From contig NZ_JABAID010000002.1 of assembly GCF_012641335.1 (NCBI RefSeq), positions 434,001 to 498,000 on the forward strand: a DNA stretch of 64,000 nucleotides. The letters run 5' to 3'. Below the pieces are notes generated by a model. It saw nothing but the letters and a program-made list of their open reading frames with translations, searched no databases and was not told the DNA's origin. The translations under genes were made by a program, and so were the position numbers. This document shows, piece after piece, positions 40,719 to 49,519 of this stretch; position 1 is the first letter of the stretch; each line of letters begins with the position of its first letter. This DNA comes from Novosphingobium sp. ERN07. GTDB lineage: Bacteria > Pseudomonadota > Alphaproteobacteria > Sphingomonadales > Sphingomonadaceae.

Positions 40719-41893
40719 GCGGCCACACTTTCGATGCCATCGTGATCGGTGCGGGCGCGGCGGGGCTGATGGCCGCGCTTACGGCCGGGCAGCGCGGGCG
40801 GCGGGTGCTGCTGGTCGATCATGCCGATGAGCCGGGGAAGAAAATCCTGATCTCCGGCGGCGGGCGTTGCAATTTTACCAACATTCACACGGCGGCAGAT
40901 CGCTACATTTCGGAAAATCCGCATTTCGCGCGGTCTGCGCTGGCACGCTATACGCCTGCGGACTTTCTCGAAATGGTGAACCGCCACGGTATTGCGTGGC
41001 ACGAAAAGACGCTGGGGCAACTGTTCTGCGACCGGTCTGCCCGGCAGATCGTGGACATGCTTATGGCCGAATGCCGTGACGGTGGTGTGCAGTTTGCTTT
41101 CGGCCAGCCCGTTTCGGCGCTCGATCATGCGGACGGGCAGTTTCGCGTGATGCTTGACGGGCAAGAGCGCAGCGCGCCTGCGCTGGTGCTGGCAACGGGC
41201 GGGCTTTCGATCCCCAAGATGGGCGCGACCGGCTTTGCTATGGACGTGGCGCGGCGTTTTGGCCTGCCGGTGGTGCAGACCCGCCCTGCCCTTGTCCCGT
41301 TTACACTGGGTGAGGATGAAGCGCTGTTCCGCTCTCTTTCGGGCGTATCCGCCGATGTCGTGACCCGCTGGGGCAAGGCCGCGTTTCGGGAGGCGGCGCT
41401 GTTCACGCACAAGGGCCTGTCCGGCCCGGCGATGCTGCAGATTTCTTCCTACTGGCAGCACCGCACGCCGATCACCGTGGATTTTCTGCCGGACGAATTG
41501 CCAGACTGGCTAATAGAGGAAAAGCGCGCACGACCAAAAGCAGGATTGCGTTCAGCGCTGGCGCGGCGTTTGCCTGAAAGACTGGCTGAAACGCTGGCGG
41601 GCCGGATCGCTCTTGATGGTGAGCTTGGTTCTTGCCGCGATGCAGCCTTGCGTAGTGCGCAAGAGCAACTGGCGCGCTGGCCGTTCCATCCCAACGGCAC
41701 GGAAGGCTATGCCAAGGCCGAAGTCATGGCCGGGGGCATTTCAACCAAGGCTTTGTCGCAAAAAACGATGGCGGCCACGAAGGTGCCGGGCCTTCATGCC
41801 ATTGGCGAGGCCGTTGACGTGACCGGATGGCTCGGCGGCTACAACTTCCAGTGGGCATGGGCCAGTGGCCGCGCGGCGGGCGAAGCGCTCTAA
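40715..41893 (+). CDS. BaiN/HI0933-like NAD(P)/FAD flavoprotein
   Basis: 392-residue flavoprotein of the HI0933/BaiN family. GTG start at 40715 overlaps the upstream stop. FAD motif IVIGAGAAGLMAALTAG (about 8-24), GKKILISGGGRCNFTN is the family signature, and GEAVDVTGWLGGYNFQWAWASG closes the FAD site. Relatives are reductases of uncertain substrate (one is tied to bile-acid metabolism in gut bacteria). Close pairing with the COG2509 protein suggests a shared pathway. Confidence 0.87.
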   Translation: MSGHTFDAIVIGAGAAGLMAALTAGQRGRRVLLVDHADEPGKKILISGGGRCNFTNIHTAADRYISENPHFARSALARYTPADFLEMVNRHGIAWHEKTLGQLFCDRSARQIVDMLMAECRDGGVQFAFGQPVSALDHADGQFRVMLDGQERSAPALVLATGGLSIPKMGATGFAMDVARRFGLPVVQTRPALVPFTLGEDEALFRSLSGVSADVVTRWGKAAFREAALFTHKGLSGPAMLQISSYWQHRTPITVDFLPDELPDWLIEEKRARPKAGLRSALARRLPERLAETLAGRIALDGELGSCRDAALRSAQEQLARWPFHPNGTEGYAKAEVMAGGISTKALSQKTMAATKVPGLHAIGEAVDVTGWLGGYNFQWAWASGRAAGEAL

Positions 41894-42129
41894 TCCCCTA
41901 TCAAATCAAGATAGGCGACCACGTCGTTGTCCGTGGCGATAAACAAGCCTTCCTGCACATCTTGAGGCTGGGCTGCGGCGATTTCCAACGCACGATGAAG
42001 CGGGCCGTAGAGCAGCGTTTCCGCCGCCCCTCCTTCGGGGCCATCGGAAAGGTGATAGAGCCTGACACTGACTTCATCGTGGGTCGTGCGCATAGAAAGG
42101 GTCTTGGCAGAAGCGGTTACCGGTGTCAC
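41890..42129 (-). CDS. Small hypothetical protein (79 aa)
   Basis: 79-residue acidic protein with no motif I recognise. It would start at GTG 42129 with a weak upstream GGCGAG and ends in a four-base overlap with the converging flavoprotein gene. Pattern: VRLYHLSDGPEG then a helix HRALEIAAAQ and an acidic C-terminus FIATDNDVVAYLDLIG, which reads like a folded alpha/beta protein. Codon use is like the neighbours. Start could also be an ATG at 42093. Confidence 0.5.
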   Translation of the reverse strand: MTPVTASAKTLSMRTTHDEVSVRLYHLSDGPEGGAAETLLYGPLHRALEIAAAQPQDVQEGLFIATDNDVVAYLDLIGD

Positions 42130-42151
42130 GCTTAAGGTAATCTCGCCATGC

Positions 42152-42167
42152 TGTGATTTTGATCACA
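42152..42167. promoter_or_regulatory. CRP/FNR-family binding site (TGTGA-N6-TCACA)
   Basis: TGTGA (42152-42156), six bases, TCACA (42163-42167) is an exact match to the CRP consensus core. It sits between the 79-residue gene (minus, 22 bases away) and the histidine kinase (plus, 285 bases away). In sphingomonads several CRP/FNR-type regulators exist, so which one binds is open. Confidence 0.55.
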
Positions 42168-42394
42168 CGTCGGCAAAAAACCAATTTTTCGTGCTTTCAT
42201 CGAAACTTAATTGGACTATTCGTTGCGTGTAGTCGACTTGGCCGACAAAATGACCATAGGCAAAACCTGCAAATGCAGCGCAATATCGCTGTGATCGTGT
42301 GCGCCGCTGGCGCCATTGGGCGGGTTTCGGGGGAAACGGGTTTGATGTTTGAATACGCACGAGGCGGAGCAAAATCTGCGTCACAATCGAATGC

Positions 42395-42432
42395 GTGCAT
42401 TCCTGTAAGGGAAAATGCACAGTCGTGCATTC
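42395..42432. promoter_or_regulatory. Three GTGCATT half-sites before the kinase gene
   Basis: GTGCATTC (42395-42402), its reverse complement AATGCAC (42414-42420) and a second direct copy GTGCATTC (42425-42432). Direct copies are 30 bases apart, close to three helical turns. The group ends about 20 bases before the GTG start of the kinase, so a bound regulator, perhaps its own OmpR-type partner, would control the pair. Confidence 0.45.
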
Positions 42433-42451
42433 GGTCAGGAGCCGTCGTTTC

Positions 42452-44020
42452 GTGACATCACTTCGCATCAAGCTATGGTTTGCGTTGTTGTTCGTCATCG
42501 CCCTTGTTGTGGGGCCTGCACTGGTTGCATCGCACGCAATCCGCATGGTCAGCGCGCATTTTGAGTTAAGCGATGCTTCCACCCAATCGCTGAACGCGCT
42601 GCAGCGGCTTGCCGTGTTGGGATATACGGTGCAGCAGGAACGCTTCACCGATCCAAGCGCATTCCTTGAAGAACGCGATAGCTATATCGACGGGGTGCGA
42701 GCGCACGTTTTGAACGCCGACCGCTACCTCAACAACGAAATCAGGTTGTTGAGCAAAACGCCATTGCCACCTGAACGCCGCGCTGCTGCCATCAAGGAAG
42801 AAATGAACCAGCGCGAGCAATTGCAACTGATTGGCACGCATTTGGAGCGGGCGCTGCTGGGCGATGGCAAAGACACACAGTGGGAAGACTACGCCCTCAA
42901 GGCTATCAGCGTTGAAGAACGCGAGGTCAAGACGACCAAGCGCGTTGCGACCGAAGTGTTCGAAGGCGTTATCTGGACGCTGCTAGGCACGTCTGTTTTT
43001 GTTGGTCTGCTCGGTGTGCTTGGTGTGTTGTGGGCCCAACGCAAGATGATCCGTCCGCTGGGCAATCTGTGGCGCAGCACCCAGACGATTGCCGAGGGTG
43101 ATTACACCCAGCGCACGCCATTGATCGGCACCAGCGAGTTTCGCGCTATCGCAAACAGTTTCAACGCGATGGCGGAAAAAATCGAAACATCCGCAACGGC
43201 AATGCAGCAGGCGAACGATGAACTGGAACGGGCGGTTGCCCGCAGAACGCACGAACTGGCCTCAACCAATCGCTCGCTGGAACGCGCCAACCGATTGCGG
43301 CAGCAGTTCCTTGCTGATGCGAGCCATGAATTGCGCACGCCGCTTTCTATCATGCGCAGTGAAGCCGAAATCACTTTGCGCAATGGCGATGCCTCGCCTG
43401 ACGAATTGCGCGTGGGGCTGAATCGGGTGGTCCGCGTTTCGACGCTGATGGGCGAAATTATCGAAGACATGCTCCAGATCGCAAGAGCGGAAGAACCGTT
43501 GCTGCAGACGAGCATTGCGCCGATGGATGCTGCCGCTGCGGTGCAGACCTGTGTAGAGGATTTCCGCCGGGTCATCGAAGCCGATGGCGGACGGATCACC
43601 TTGAAACACCCCCTTGAATCCTTGACCGTCGAAGGCGACGAGACGCGACTGAAACAAGTGATCCGCATCGTTGTAGACAACGCCGTTTGTTATTCGTCAG
43701 ATGCGCCGCAAGTGGACGTGACCGTGGCGGCGGAGGAAGGCGAAGCGGTTATCACCGTGACCGACCGAGGCAACGGGATTGCTGCGGAGGATATCCCGCA
43801 TCTGTTTCAGCGCTTTCGCCGCGGCGGTCGCAAGGGGCGAGTTGGCGAGGGACAAACGTTACACAACGGGCAAGGTCTTGGCCTTTCAATCGCCCGATCG
43901 ATGATGGAGACGATGGGCGGCACGATCAGCCTATCCAGCCGCCTTTACGAAGGAACTACAGTTTCGATCCGCCTGCCCCTTATGTCTAACGCCGATTTGG
44001 CGCATGGAACCGTGTCATGA
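42452..44020 (+). CDS. Sensor histidine kinase
   Basis: 522-residue membrane kinase. GTG 42452 gives a product beginning at the first transmembrane helix (about 8-30); AGGA is present upstream at somewhat long spacing. A periplasmic, mostly helical sensor region spans about 31-172, second helix about 173-195, HAMP about 196-255 with a coiled coil to about 280, HisKA FLADASHELRTPLSIM with His292, and HATPase with DNAVCYSSDAP, DRGNGIAAED and GQGLGLSIARSMMETMGG. The helical sensor domain resembles four-helix-bundle small-molecule sensors; ligand unknown. Its stop overlaps the regulator start. Confidence 0.9.
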   Translation: MTSLRIKLWFALLFVIALVVGPALVASHAIRMVSAHFELSDASTQSLNALQRLAVLGYTVQQERFTDPSAFLEERDSYIDGVRAHVLNADRYLNNEIRLLSKTPLPPERRAAAIKEEMNQREQLQLIGTHLERALLGDGKDTQWEDYALKAISVEEREVKTTKRVATEVFEGVIWTLLGTSVFVGLLGVLGVLWAQRKMIRPLGNLWRSTQTIAEGDYTQRTPLIGTSEFRAIANSFNAMAEKIETSATAMQQANDELERAVARRTHELASTNRSLERANRLRQQFLADASHELRTPLSIMRSEAEITLRNGDASPDELRVGLNRVVRVSTLMGEIIEDMLQIARAEEPLLQTSIAPMDAAAAVQTCVEDFRRVIEADGGRITLKHPLESLTVEGDETRLKQVIRIVVDNAVCYSSDAPQVDVTVAAEEGEAVITVTDRGNGIAAEDIPHLFQRFRRGGRKGRVGEGQTLHNGQGLGLSIARSMMETMGGTISLSSRLYEGTTVSIRLPLMSNADLAHGTVS

Positions 44021-44700
44021 AATTGCTGATCATCGAGGATGAAGTCGAACTGGCAGGCGTGCTTCATCGCGGCCTTTCGAAAGAAGGCAGCACGGTTACG
44101 CTGGCGACCGATGGCAGCACAGGCATCGAACTGGCGTGCAGTGTCTCGTTCGATTTCATTCTGCTGGACATCAACCTGCCCGACCGGAACGGCTTCGAAG
44201 TGTGCGAAACCTTGCGCGAAACGGGCGTGACCACGCCGATTATCATGGTCACTGCACGCGATGATGTGGCCGACCGCATTCGTGGACTAAAAAGCGGCGC
44301 AGACGATTATCTTGCAAAGCCGTTTGCCTTCGAGGAATTGCTGGCGCGCATGGATGCCATTACGCGCCGGATCGAACGCCCTGCCGTCCGCGCCGGGCAT
44401 CCTGACGGCAGGATAACCGTAGGCGATCTGCACTTCGACCCGCGCACAATGACCCTGACCCGAAGCGGTACACCGGTTCAACTGACCGTCAAGGAAATGG
44501 GCGTTTTGCGACTGCTGATGGAAGCGCCGGGATCGGTGATCTCCCGCAGCGAAATCCTGAAAGCGGTATGGGGGATCGAAGATGATCCGCTGACGAATAT
44601 CGTCGAGGTCTACCTCAGCCGCCTGCGCCGCAAACTGCACGCGCTTGGCCCACCGCTGGTCGAGAACGTGCGCGGCTTCGGCTATCGACTGATCGTATGA
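44017..44700 (+). CDS. OmpR/PhoB-type response regulator
   Basis: 227-residue regulator. Receiver with IIEDE, Asp51 (FILLDINLPD), Thr79 (MVTARDD) and Lys101 (YLAKPF); then the winged-helix domain, about 130-225, with VQLTVKEMGVLRLLMEAPG and LTNIVEVYLSRLRRKL. ATG 44017 overlaps the kinase stop (ATGA). Next downstream is a bidirectional terminator, then the glycoside locus on the other strand; whether that locus is its target is open. Confidence 0.92.
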   Translation: MKLLIIEDEVELAGVLHRGLSKEGSTVTLATDGSTGIELACSVSFDFILLDINLPDRNGFEVCETLRETGVTTPIIMVTARDDVADRIRGLKSGADDYLAKPFAFEELLARMDAITRRIERPAVRAGHPDGRITVGDLHFDPRTMTLTRSGTPVQLTVKEMGVLRLLMEAPGSVISRSEILKAVWGIEDDPLTNIVEVYLSRLRRKLHALGPPLVENVRGFGYRLIV

Positions 44701-44708
44701 GGATAACG

Positions 44709-44740
44709 AAAAAGGGGAGCAGCGATGCGCTCCCCTTCTC
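44709..44740. terminator. Bidirectional terminator between regulator and TonB receptor
   Basis: Stem GGGGAGC (44714-44720) / GCTCCCC (44729-44735) with an eight-base loop. On the minus strand it is followed by five T, on the plus strand by TTCT. It stands between two converging genes and can end both. Confidence 0.75.
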
Positions 44741-44761
44741 CATTTGTAACGCAGCGAAGAC

Positions 44762-47188
44762 TTAGAAATCAACCGCGAGGCGGACGCCGTAAGTCCGCGG
44801 CGTACCGAATTGCCAGTTGAACACGTCGTCGTTCGGACCTGCCGAAACGAAGCTACCGTAGGTCAGCGGGCGTTCGTTCTCGAGGTTCTTGGCGAAGGCC
44901 GTGATCGAGAAGCGCTCGTTTTCGGGCTTGTACTCAAGGCTGACGTCCGTCTGCGTGAAGGCCTTCTGCGTGCCATCCCGGTAGTTGTAGAAGTCAGTGA
45001 AATACTTACTCTTGAACGTGGTATTTGCACTGGCCCGCACGGTTCCAGCGCTGCCCAAGTTGAAGATATGATCGTAACCTGCGGTAATCACCCATTCCGG
45101 CGAGAACGGCGGGCGGTTACCCGCAAAGTTCGGCTGCTGTGCGCCCGGTGTGACCGGATCAAGATCACCGATGCCGTTGCGACTGTCACACACGCTTTGC
45201 GGGCGTCCTGTGGCAGGAAGGCAGTACACGTTGAACTGTGCAAACAATTCCTTGTACTCGGCGTTCAGGTAATTGGCCGAGGCGTGGAAGCGGTCGTTGT
45301 CGCTGAGCGCGAAGTCGGCTGACGCCTCGATGCCCCAGATCTTGGCCTTGCCTGCGTTGAAGGTCTGGCCGCCAACGGTGGTGTCGAGCAGGACCGAAAC
45401 CTGCAGATCCTTGTAATCGTAGTAGAATCCACCGAGATTGAACTGGTGCTGGCTGCGGTCCCCAAAGGTCTGCTTCCAGCCCATTTCGTAGGCAGTATTC
45501 GTTTCGGGCTTGTAATCACCGATCGAGTCAAAACCGCCGCCCTTGAAGCCGGTCGAAACCTTGGCGAACACCAGCGTATCGGCATTCGGCTTGTAGTTCA
45601 GGCCAGCAAGCCATGTGATCTTGTCTTCCTTGCTGGAAAGCGGGAAGATCGTCTTGAAACGAAGATCAGTGAAGCTCTTGGGGGTGATTGCACCATTGAA
45701 CAAGAGCGGATCGGGCGGGCCAGCACCGAACGGCGTCGCATTGCGATAGAGCGCATCGCGCGAGTTCTCTGTATAGCGCAGGCCACCAACGGCAGTCAGC
45801 GTTTCGCCGAGCGGCACTTCGACCTGACCAAAGGCCGACTTGCTCTCGCTGGTGATGTCGCGATCGAAGTAGGATAGCGTCACGACATTCGGACCGAAAG
45901 TGGTGACGAAGCTGCTTTCGGCGTTGACGGTTTCCTTGAAGTAGAAGCCGCCGACCTGATAGGTGATGCCGTTTACTTCACCATTTAGGCGCAGTTCGTG
46001 GCTCTGCGTACTGGTGCGCTGATCCCAGTTGAACGAGCGATAGGTGACCGGCAGCGTCAGGAACTGGCCCGGCGTACCTTCAAACTTGCGGTAGCCGCCG
46101 ATGTACGAGATCGTAAGGGCATCGCTGACCTCATAGGCTACGCGACCACGGATGGCGTAAGTATCCTGCGTCAGCTTGCCGAGACCGAAAGCAGGTGCGG
46201 CGTACTCGCCTCGGTTGATCCCTGCAAGCAAGTTCGTCTCGTTGGGAATGCACAGCACTTGGCCAAGCGCCGATGCATAGACAGGCGCGACGGGCGTGAA
46301 GCCGCTGGCAGTGGTGCAGCTGGCGTTGGTCGGACGAACACCTGCTGCGTTGAGGTCAGCTGCGGCAAAGGCCTGCGGCGTGAATTCGCGCTTCGCATAT
46401 TCACCAGCGAGGTAGACTGTGAGCGCATCGGTCGGCTCAAGCTGGACCGAACCACGCACGCCGTATGACTTGTTGTCGTCCGAGCTGGCGCCCGGGAACG
46501 CCGGGTAGGTATAGCCTGCATTGTAGGACGGGCGAGCCGGGTGCTTCACATAGCCGTCGTGCTCGTCATAGAAGCCGGCAACGCGGACGCCGCCGATTTC
46601 TCCGAGCGGAACGGTCACGCCGCCGTCAAGCCGCACGGCGTTGTAGTTGCCATAGCTGGCCGAGGCGTTTGCCGCAAACTCCTTGCCGGGTTTGCGGGTG
46701 ATGAAGTTGATGGCACCGCCGGTCGAGTTGCGGCCATAGAGCGTGCCCTGCGGACCGCGCAGAACTTCGACGCGATCCAGATCGAACAGCGCGATGCTGA
46801 GTGCCTGCGGGCGGTTCATGTATTCGCCGTCGATGTTGACGACGACCGAGGTGTCCTGCGATTCGTCGTTCGAGTTCGTGCCGACGCCGCGGACGGTGAC
46901 CTTGATGGTTCCTTGGTCCTGGTTGAGCTGAACGGCGGGCGCGATCTTGCCAATATCGTTCATGTTCGAGAAGCCGGCCTGCTGCAGCTGTTCGGCGTTC
47001 ACGACATTGATCGCGATCGGAACGTCGTTGACGTTCTGCGCGCGGTTCTGTGCCGTAACAATGATCGTGTTGGCGTCGATCGTTTCCGCCGCAGTGGATT
47101 GGGCGCGGTCCTGCGCCATGACCGGGGTGGAAAGCGCGACTGCCCCCGCGCCTGCGAGCAGCAGATTCCTGATCGATTGAGATTTCAT
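44762..47188 (-). CDS. TonB-dependent receptor of the glycoside locus
   Basis: 808-residue outer-membrane TonB-dependent transporter. ATG 47188 has GGGAGG nine bases upstream and is followed by a signal peptide (MKSQSIRNLLLAGAGAVALSTPVMAQ); earlier in-frame starts lack support. Plug domain at about 40-160: TIIVTAQNRAQNVNDVPIAINVV, then GVGTNSNDESQDTSVVVNIDGEYMNRP and VLRGPQGTLYGRNSTGGAINF. The rest is a 22-strand barrel, ending FGTPRTYGVRLAVDF with terminal Phe. The next minus-strand gene upstream is the SnoaL-like protein; the divergent deglycosidase genes point to a plant glycoside or flavonoid as cargo. Confidence 0.93.
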   Translation of the reverse strand: MKSQSIRNLLLAGAGAVALSTPVMAQDRAQSTAAETIDANTIIVTAQNRAQNVNDVPIAINVVNAEQLQQAGFSNMNDIGKIAPAVQLNQDQGTIKVTVRGVGTNSNDESQDTSVVVNIDGEYMNRPQALSIALFDLDRVEVLRGPQGTLYGRNSTGGAINFITRKPGKEFAANASASYGNYNAVRLDGGVTVPLGEIGGVRVAGFYDEHDGYVKHPARPSYNAGYTYPAFPGASSDDNKSYGVRGSVQLEPTDALTVYLAGEYAKREFTPQAFAAADLNAAGVRPTNASCTTASGFTPVAPVYASALGQVLCIPNETNLLAGINRGEYAAPAFGLGKLTQDTYAIRGRVAYEVSDALTISYIGGYRKFEGTPGQFLTLPVTYRSFNWDQRTSTQSHELRLNGEVNGITYQVGGFYFKETVNAESSFVTTFGPNVVTLSYFDRDITSESKSAFGQVEVPLGETLTAVGGLRYTENSRDALYRNATPFGAGPPDPLLFNGAITPKSFTDLRFKTIFPLSSKEDKITWLAGLNYKPNADTLVFAKVSTGFKGGGFDSIGDYKPETNTAYEMGWKQTFGDRSQHQFNLGGFYYDYKDLQVSVLLDTTVGGQTFNAGKAKIWGIEASADFALSDNDRFHASANYLNAEYKELFAQFNVYCLPATGRPQSVCDSRNGIGDLDPVTPGAQQPNFAGNRPPFSPEWVITAGYDHIFNLGSAGTVRASANTTFKSKYFTDFYNYRDGTQKAFTQTDVSLEYKPENERFSITAFAKNLENERPLTYGSFVSAGPNDDVFNWQFGTPRTYGVRLAVDF

Positions 47189-47344
47189 GCCTGTCATCCT
47201 CCCTCTTGGTGACATTCGCCGGTTCGCGAATCCGAATGGTGGTTTTGGTATAGCAATTCTATTTTTATCTCGCCACAGAATTTTATTTCAAACTCCGCGT
47301 GCGTACCGTGGGGTGGCACGCACGCGGTGCCGCCCAATCAATCT

Positions 47345-48172
47345 TCAATATTCGAATGTTTCGCTGAACGTGCGGTACGGCTCCGGCGGACGCACCTCCA
47401 GCCGCTGCGACGTATCGGTCCGATAGGTGTTGGACAGGATCGTTGCAGGCCCATCGGGCTTTGGCATGAACACGGGCTTGCCGTCATCACCCACATACAT
47501 CAGGTCGACATTGAAGGCATCGTCCTGCGCCGCTGCTGCGAAAGGAATCCAGCCCATGCCATAAGGTGCGCGGGCCACTTCGAAGCAGTGGAAATGCCAG
47601 ATCTTCCACTGGCCGTCCTGTTTGATGAAATCGACGCCGTATTTGATGTAGACGTTGTGCATCCACACCTTCTTGCCCTGCACCAGATCCTTTTCGAACA
47701 TCCACGCAGGCATGTTCTTCGCCTGCTCCACATCGACAAGGCCGGATTCAAGGCCGTTGACGATCCACAGCCCCTTCGCGGTCTGCCCGTCGCCCGCCAC
47801 TTCGATCACGGGCGTGGTGACATAGTGGAACACCAGCTTGCTGACCGGCGATGGCCGCCCCTGATGGTAGGACATGATCTTATCCCAATCAGTGTAGACG
47901 CCAAGATTGCTGTACTGGGCGCGGACGCCCGGCGTCCCCTTCTTCGCCCAGAGCGGGATGATATACGTGTCGCGAAAGGCATTGTGCAGATACATGTATT
48001 TGGAGAACAGATTTTCCACCGCGCCCCGGTCGCGCGTAGCTTGAACTTCGGCCTTAAGCGCCGCCACCTGCTCCTTTATCGCGCCGAGATCATCTTTCGC
48101 CTGCGCTGGCGCACCAAGGCCGGTTACAGCAGCAAGGCACAGCACGGCCGCCTGCAAGTTCCTCACGGTCAT
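47345..48172 (-). CDS. Exported SnoaL-like (NTF2-fold) protein
   Basis: 275-residue protein with signal peptide (MTVRNLQAAVLCLAAVTGLGAPAQA). ATG 48172 has GGGAG seven bases upstream; an upstream open stretch lacks this. After a short coiled coil (DLGAIKEQVAALKAEVQATRDR) comes an NTF2-fold SnoaL-like region (NLFSKYMYLHNAF ... WHFHCFEVARAPYGMGW) rich in Trp, His and Tyr, which would suit a ligand or metal pocket. Such proteins lie beside TonB receptors of aromatic or glycoside loci. It may bind or modify the imported compound in the periplasm. The receptor gene follows after 156 bases. Confidence 0.75.
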   Translation of the reverse strand: MTVRNLQAAVLCLAAVTGLGAPAQAKDDLGAIKEQVAALKAEVQATRDRGAVENLFSKYMYLHNAFRDTYIIPLWAKKGTPGVRAQYSNLGVYTDWDKIMSYHQGRPSPVSKLVFHYVTTPVIEVAGDGQTAKGLWIVNGLESGLVDVEQAKNMPAWMFEKDLVQGKKVWMHNVYIKYGVDFIKQDGQWKIWHFHCFEVARAPYGMGWIPFAAAAQDDAFNVDLMYVGDDGKPVFMPKPDGPATILSNTYRTDTSQRLEVRPPEPYRTFSETFEY

Positions 48173-48471
48173 CCACAATCTCCCAATACCAGGCATTTTT
48201 GCCGGGCTTCGCAAAGGCGTGTCGATCGCGCCGATCATCGCCATTACCAAAATAAGTATGATCATTCTAAATTGAGATCAAGCTCCATTTGAACGCTCTT
48301 GACGACGGGCCCGACTTAGTAGAACGTAAATTCCAATAGAGGGCATTAGACCCTAGGAGAGAGCGGAGGGCGGGCGCTGTGCGCCCTTGCGCAATCCCCG
48401 ACATGCAAACTCGGCACTGACCCCGTATCAGCCCGTGTCCGGCTATCGCAAAACCCACCAAGAGGTGACCT
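48173..48471. other. Divergent promoter region of the glycoside locus
   Basis: 299 bases between the SnoaL-like gene and the deglycosidase alpha gene, without a credible gene. It contains a palindrome ATGATCAT near 48270 in an AT-rich patch and a TTGACG near 48300 that could be a -35 box for the plus-strand genes. No regulator gene is adjacent, so control is from elsewhere. Confidence 0.45.
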
Positions 48472-49506
48472 GTGTCCAGTAAAATCAAGCGGGGCGTAAG
48501 CCTCTATTCCTACCAGAACGAGACCTTTCAGGGTAAGATGACCCTTGAGGACTGCATCCGCGTAAGCTCCGAACTCGGTGCAAAGGGCATCGAGATCATC
48601 GGTGAGCAGACCTTTTGGGGCTGGCCAGAATGTGGCGTTGCGCAGGATGATGTCGATAACTGGCACCGCCTGATCGCAAAGTACGATTGCACTCCGGTCA
48701 GCCACGATTTCATGCTCGATTACAAGCGCTACAAGGGCCGCGAGATGCCCTTCGAAGAGCAGGTGGCCAGCGTCAGAAACGATATCGATTTCGGCGCGCG
48801 CCTTGGCATGAAGTATATCCGCGCGCTCGTCTCGATCGCGCCGGAAGTGCTGGTCGCCGCCGCACCTTATGCCGAAGAAAAGGGCATCAAGATCCTGATC
48901 GAGGTGCACGCGCCGTTGCACTTCGACCATCCGTGGATCGTCCGCCACGCCGAAGCCTTTGAAAAATCCGGCTCTGATGCGCTGGGCTTCCTACCCGACA
49001 TGGGCATGTTCCTGTTTTCTTTCCCGCCCGTGTGGAAGGAAAAGTTCATGCGCATCGGCGTGCCCAAACACATCGCCGACTACATCGAGAAGGCCTATGA
49101 AGACCGCGTCCTGTCGGAGTACGTGATCCTGAACGTGCAGCAGATGGGCGGCACCGGCCCGGCCATCGCAATGGCGGAAACCATGCGCCACAACGCCGCG
49201 TTCGAGCCTAAGCGGATGCTCGACTACATGCCGCGCATCCACAATATCCACGGCAAGTTCTACCAGATGAACGAAGACTGCGTGGAACCTTCGATCCCCT
49301 ATGACGAAATCGTCAAGGTGCTGCAGCAGGGTGGCTATGAAGGCTACATCTGCTCGGAATACGAAGGCAACCGCTGGATCGAGGATGCCGAAGAGCCGGA
49401 TTCGGTCGAACAGGTCCGTCGCCAGCAGGTGATGCTCGCCAAGCTGCTGGGCGAAACCGAAGTGCCGACAATCAAGACGCCGCTCATGGCCGTGGCTGCA
49501 GAATAA
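48472..49506 (+). CDS. Sugar phosphate isomerase/epimerase-like, candidate C-glycoside deglycosidase alpha subunit
   Basis: 344-residue TIM-barrel protein of the xylose-isomerase-like group. GTG 48472 follows AGAGGTGA. It shows the four metal-ligand positions typical of this fold: Glu144 (ILIEVHAPLH), Asp176 (LGFLPDMGMF), His260 (HNIHGKFYQM; His257 is an alternative) and Glu296 (YICSEYEG). His146 beside Glu144 is a candidate catalytic base. The large subunits of C-glycoside deglycosidases (CarB, DfgA and DgpB/C-type) are of this family, bind Mn2+, and remove aglycone from 3-oxo-C-glycosides by base-catalysed elimination. The small DUF6379-like gene right behind it is the known partner, which makes this much likelier than a simple epimerase. 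Not shown biochemically. Confidence 0.82.
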   Translation: MSSKIKRGVSLYSYQNETFQGKMTLEDCIRVSSELGAKGIEIIGEQTFWGWPECGVAQDDVDNWHRLIAKYDCTPVSHDFMLDYKRYKGREMPFEEQVASVRNDIDFGARLGMKYIRALVSIAPEVLVAAAPYAEEKGIKILIEVHAPLHFDHPWIVRHAEAFEKSGSDALGFLPDMGMFLFSFPPVWKEKFMRIGVPKHIADYIEKAYEDRVLSEYVILNVQQMGGTGPAIAMAETMRHNAAFEPKRMLDYMPRIHNIHGKFYQMNEDCVEPSIPYDEIVKVLQQGGYEGYICSEYEGNRWIEDAEEPDSVEQVRRQQVMLAKLLGETEVPTIKTPLMAVAAE

Positions 49507-49519
49507 GGAAACCCTGCTG

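Larger units (their letters stand above)
42130..42451. other. Intergenic control region upstream of the kinase/regulator pair
   Basis: 322 bases with no credible gene. It holds a perfect CRP-type site at 42152-42167 and a group of three GTGCATT half-sites at 42395-42432, both listed separately. The sequence between is AT-richer than the surroundings, as expected of promoters. Confidence 0.55.

Noticed and set aside
48472..49506. Reading as an ordinary hydroxypyruvate isomerase or inositol catabolism IolE-type protein
   Set aside because: No iol or glyoxylate genes are near, and the DUF6379-like gene directly behind it is the partner of C-glycoside deglycosidases.
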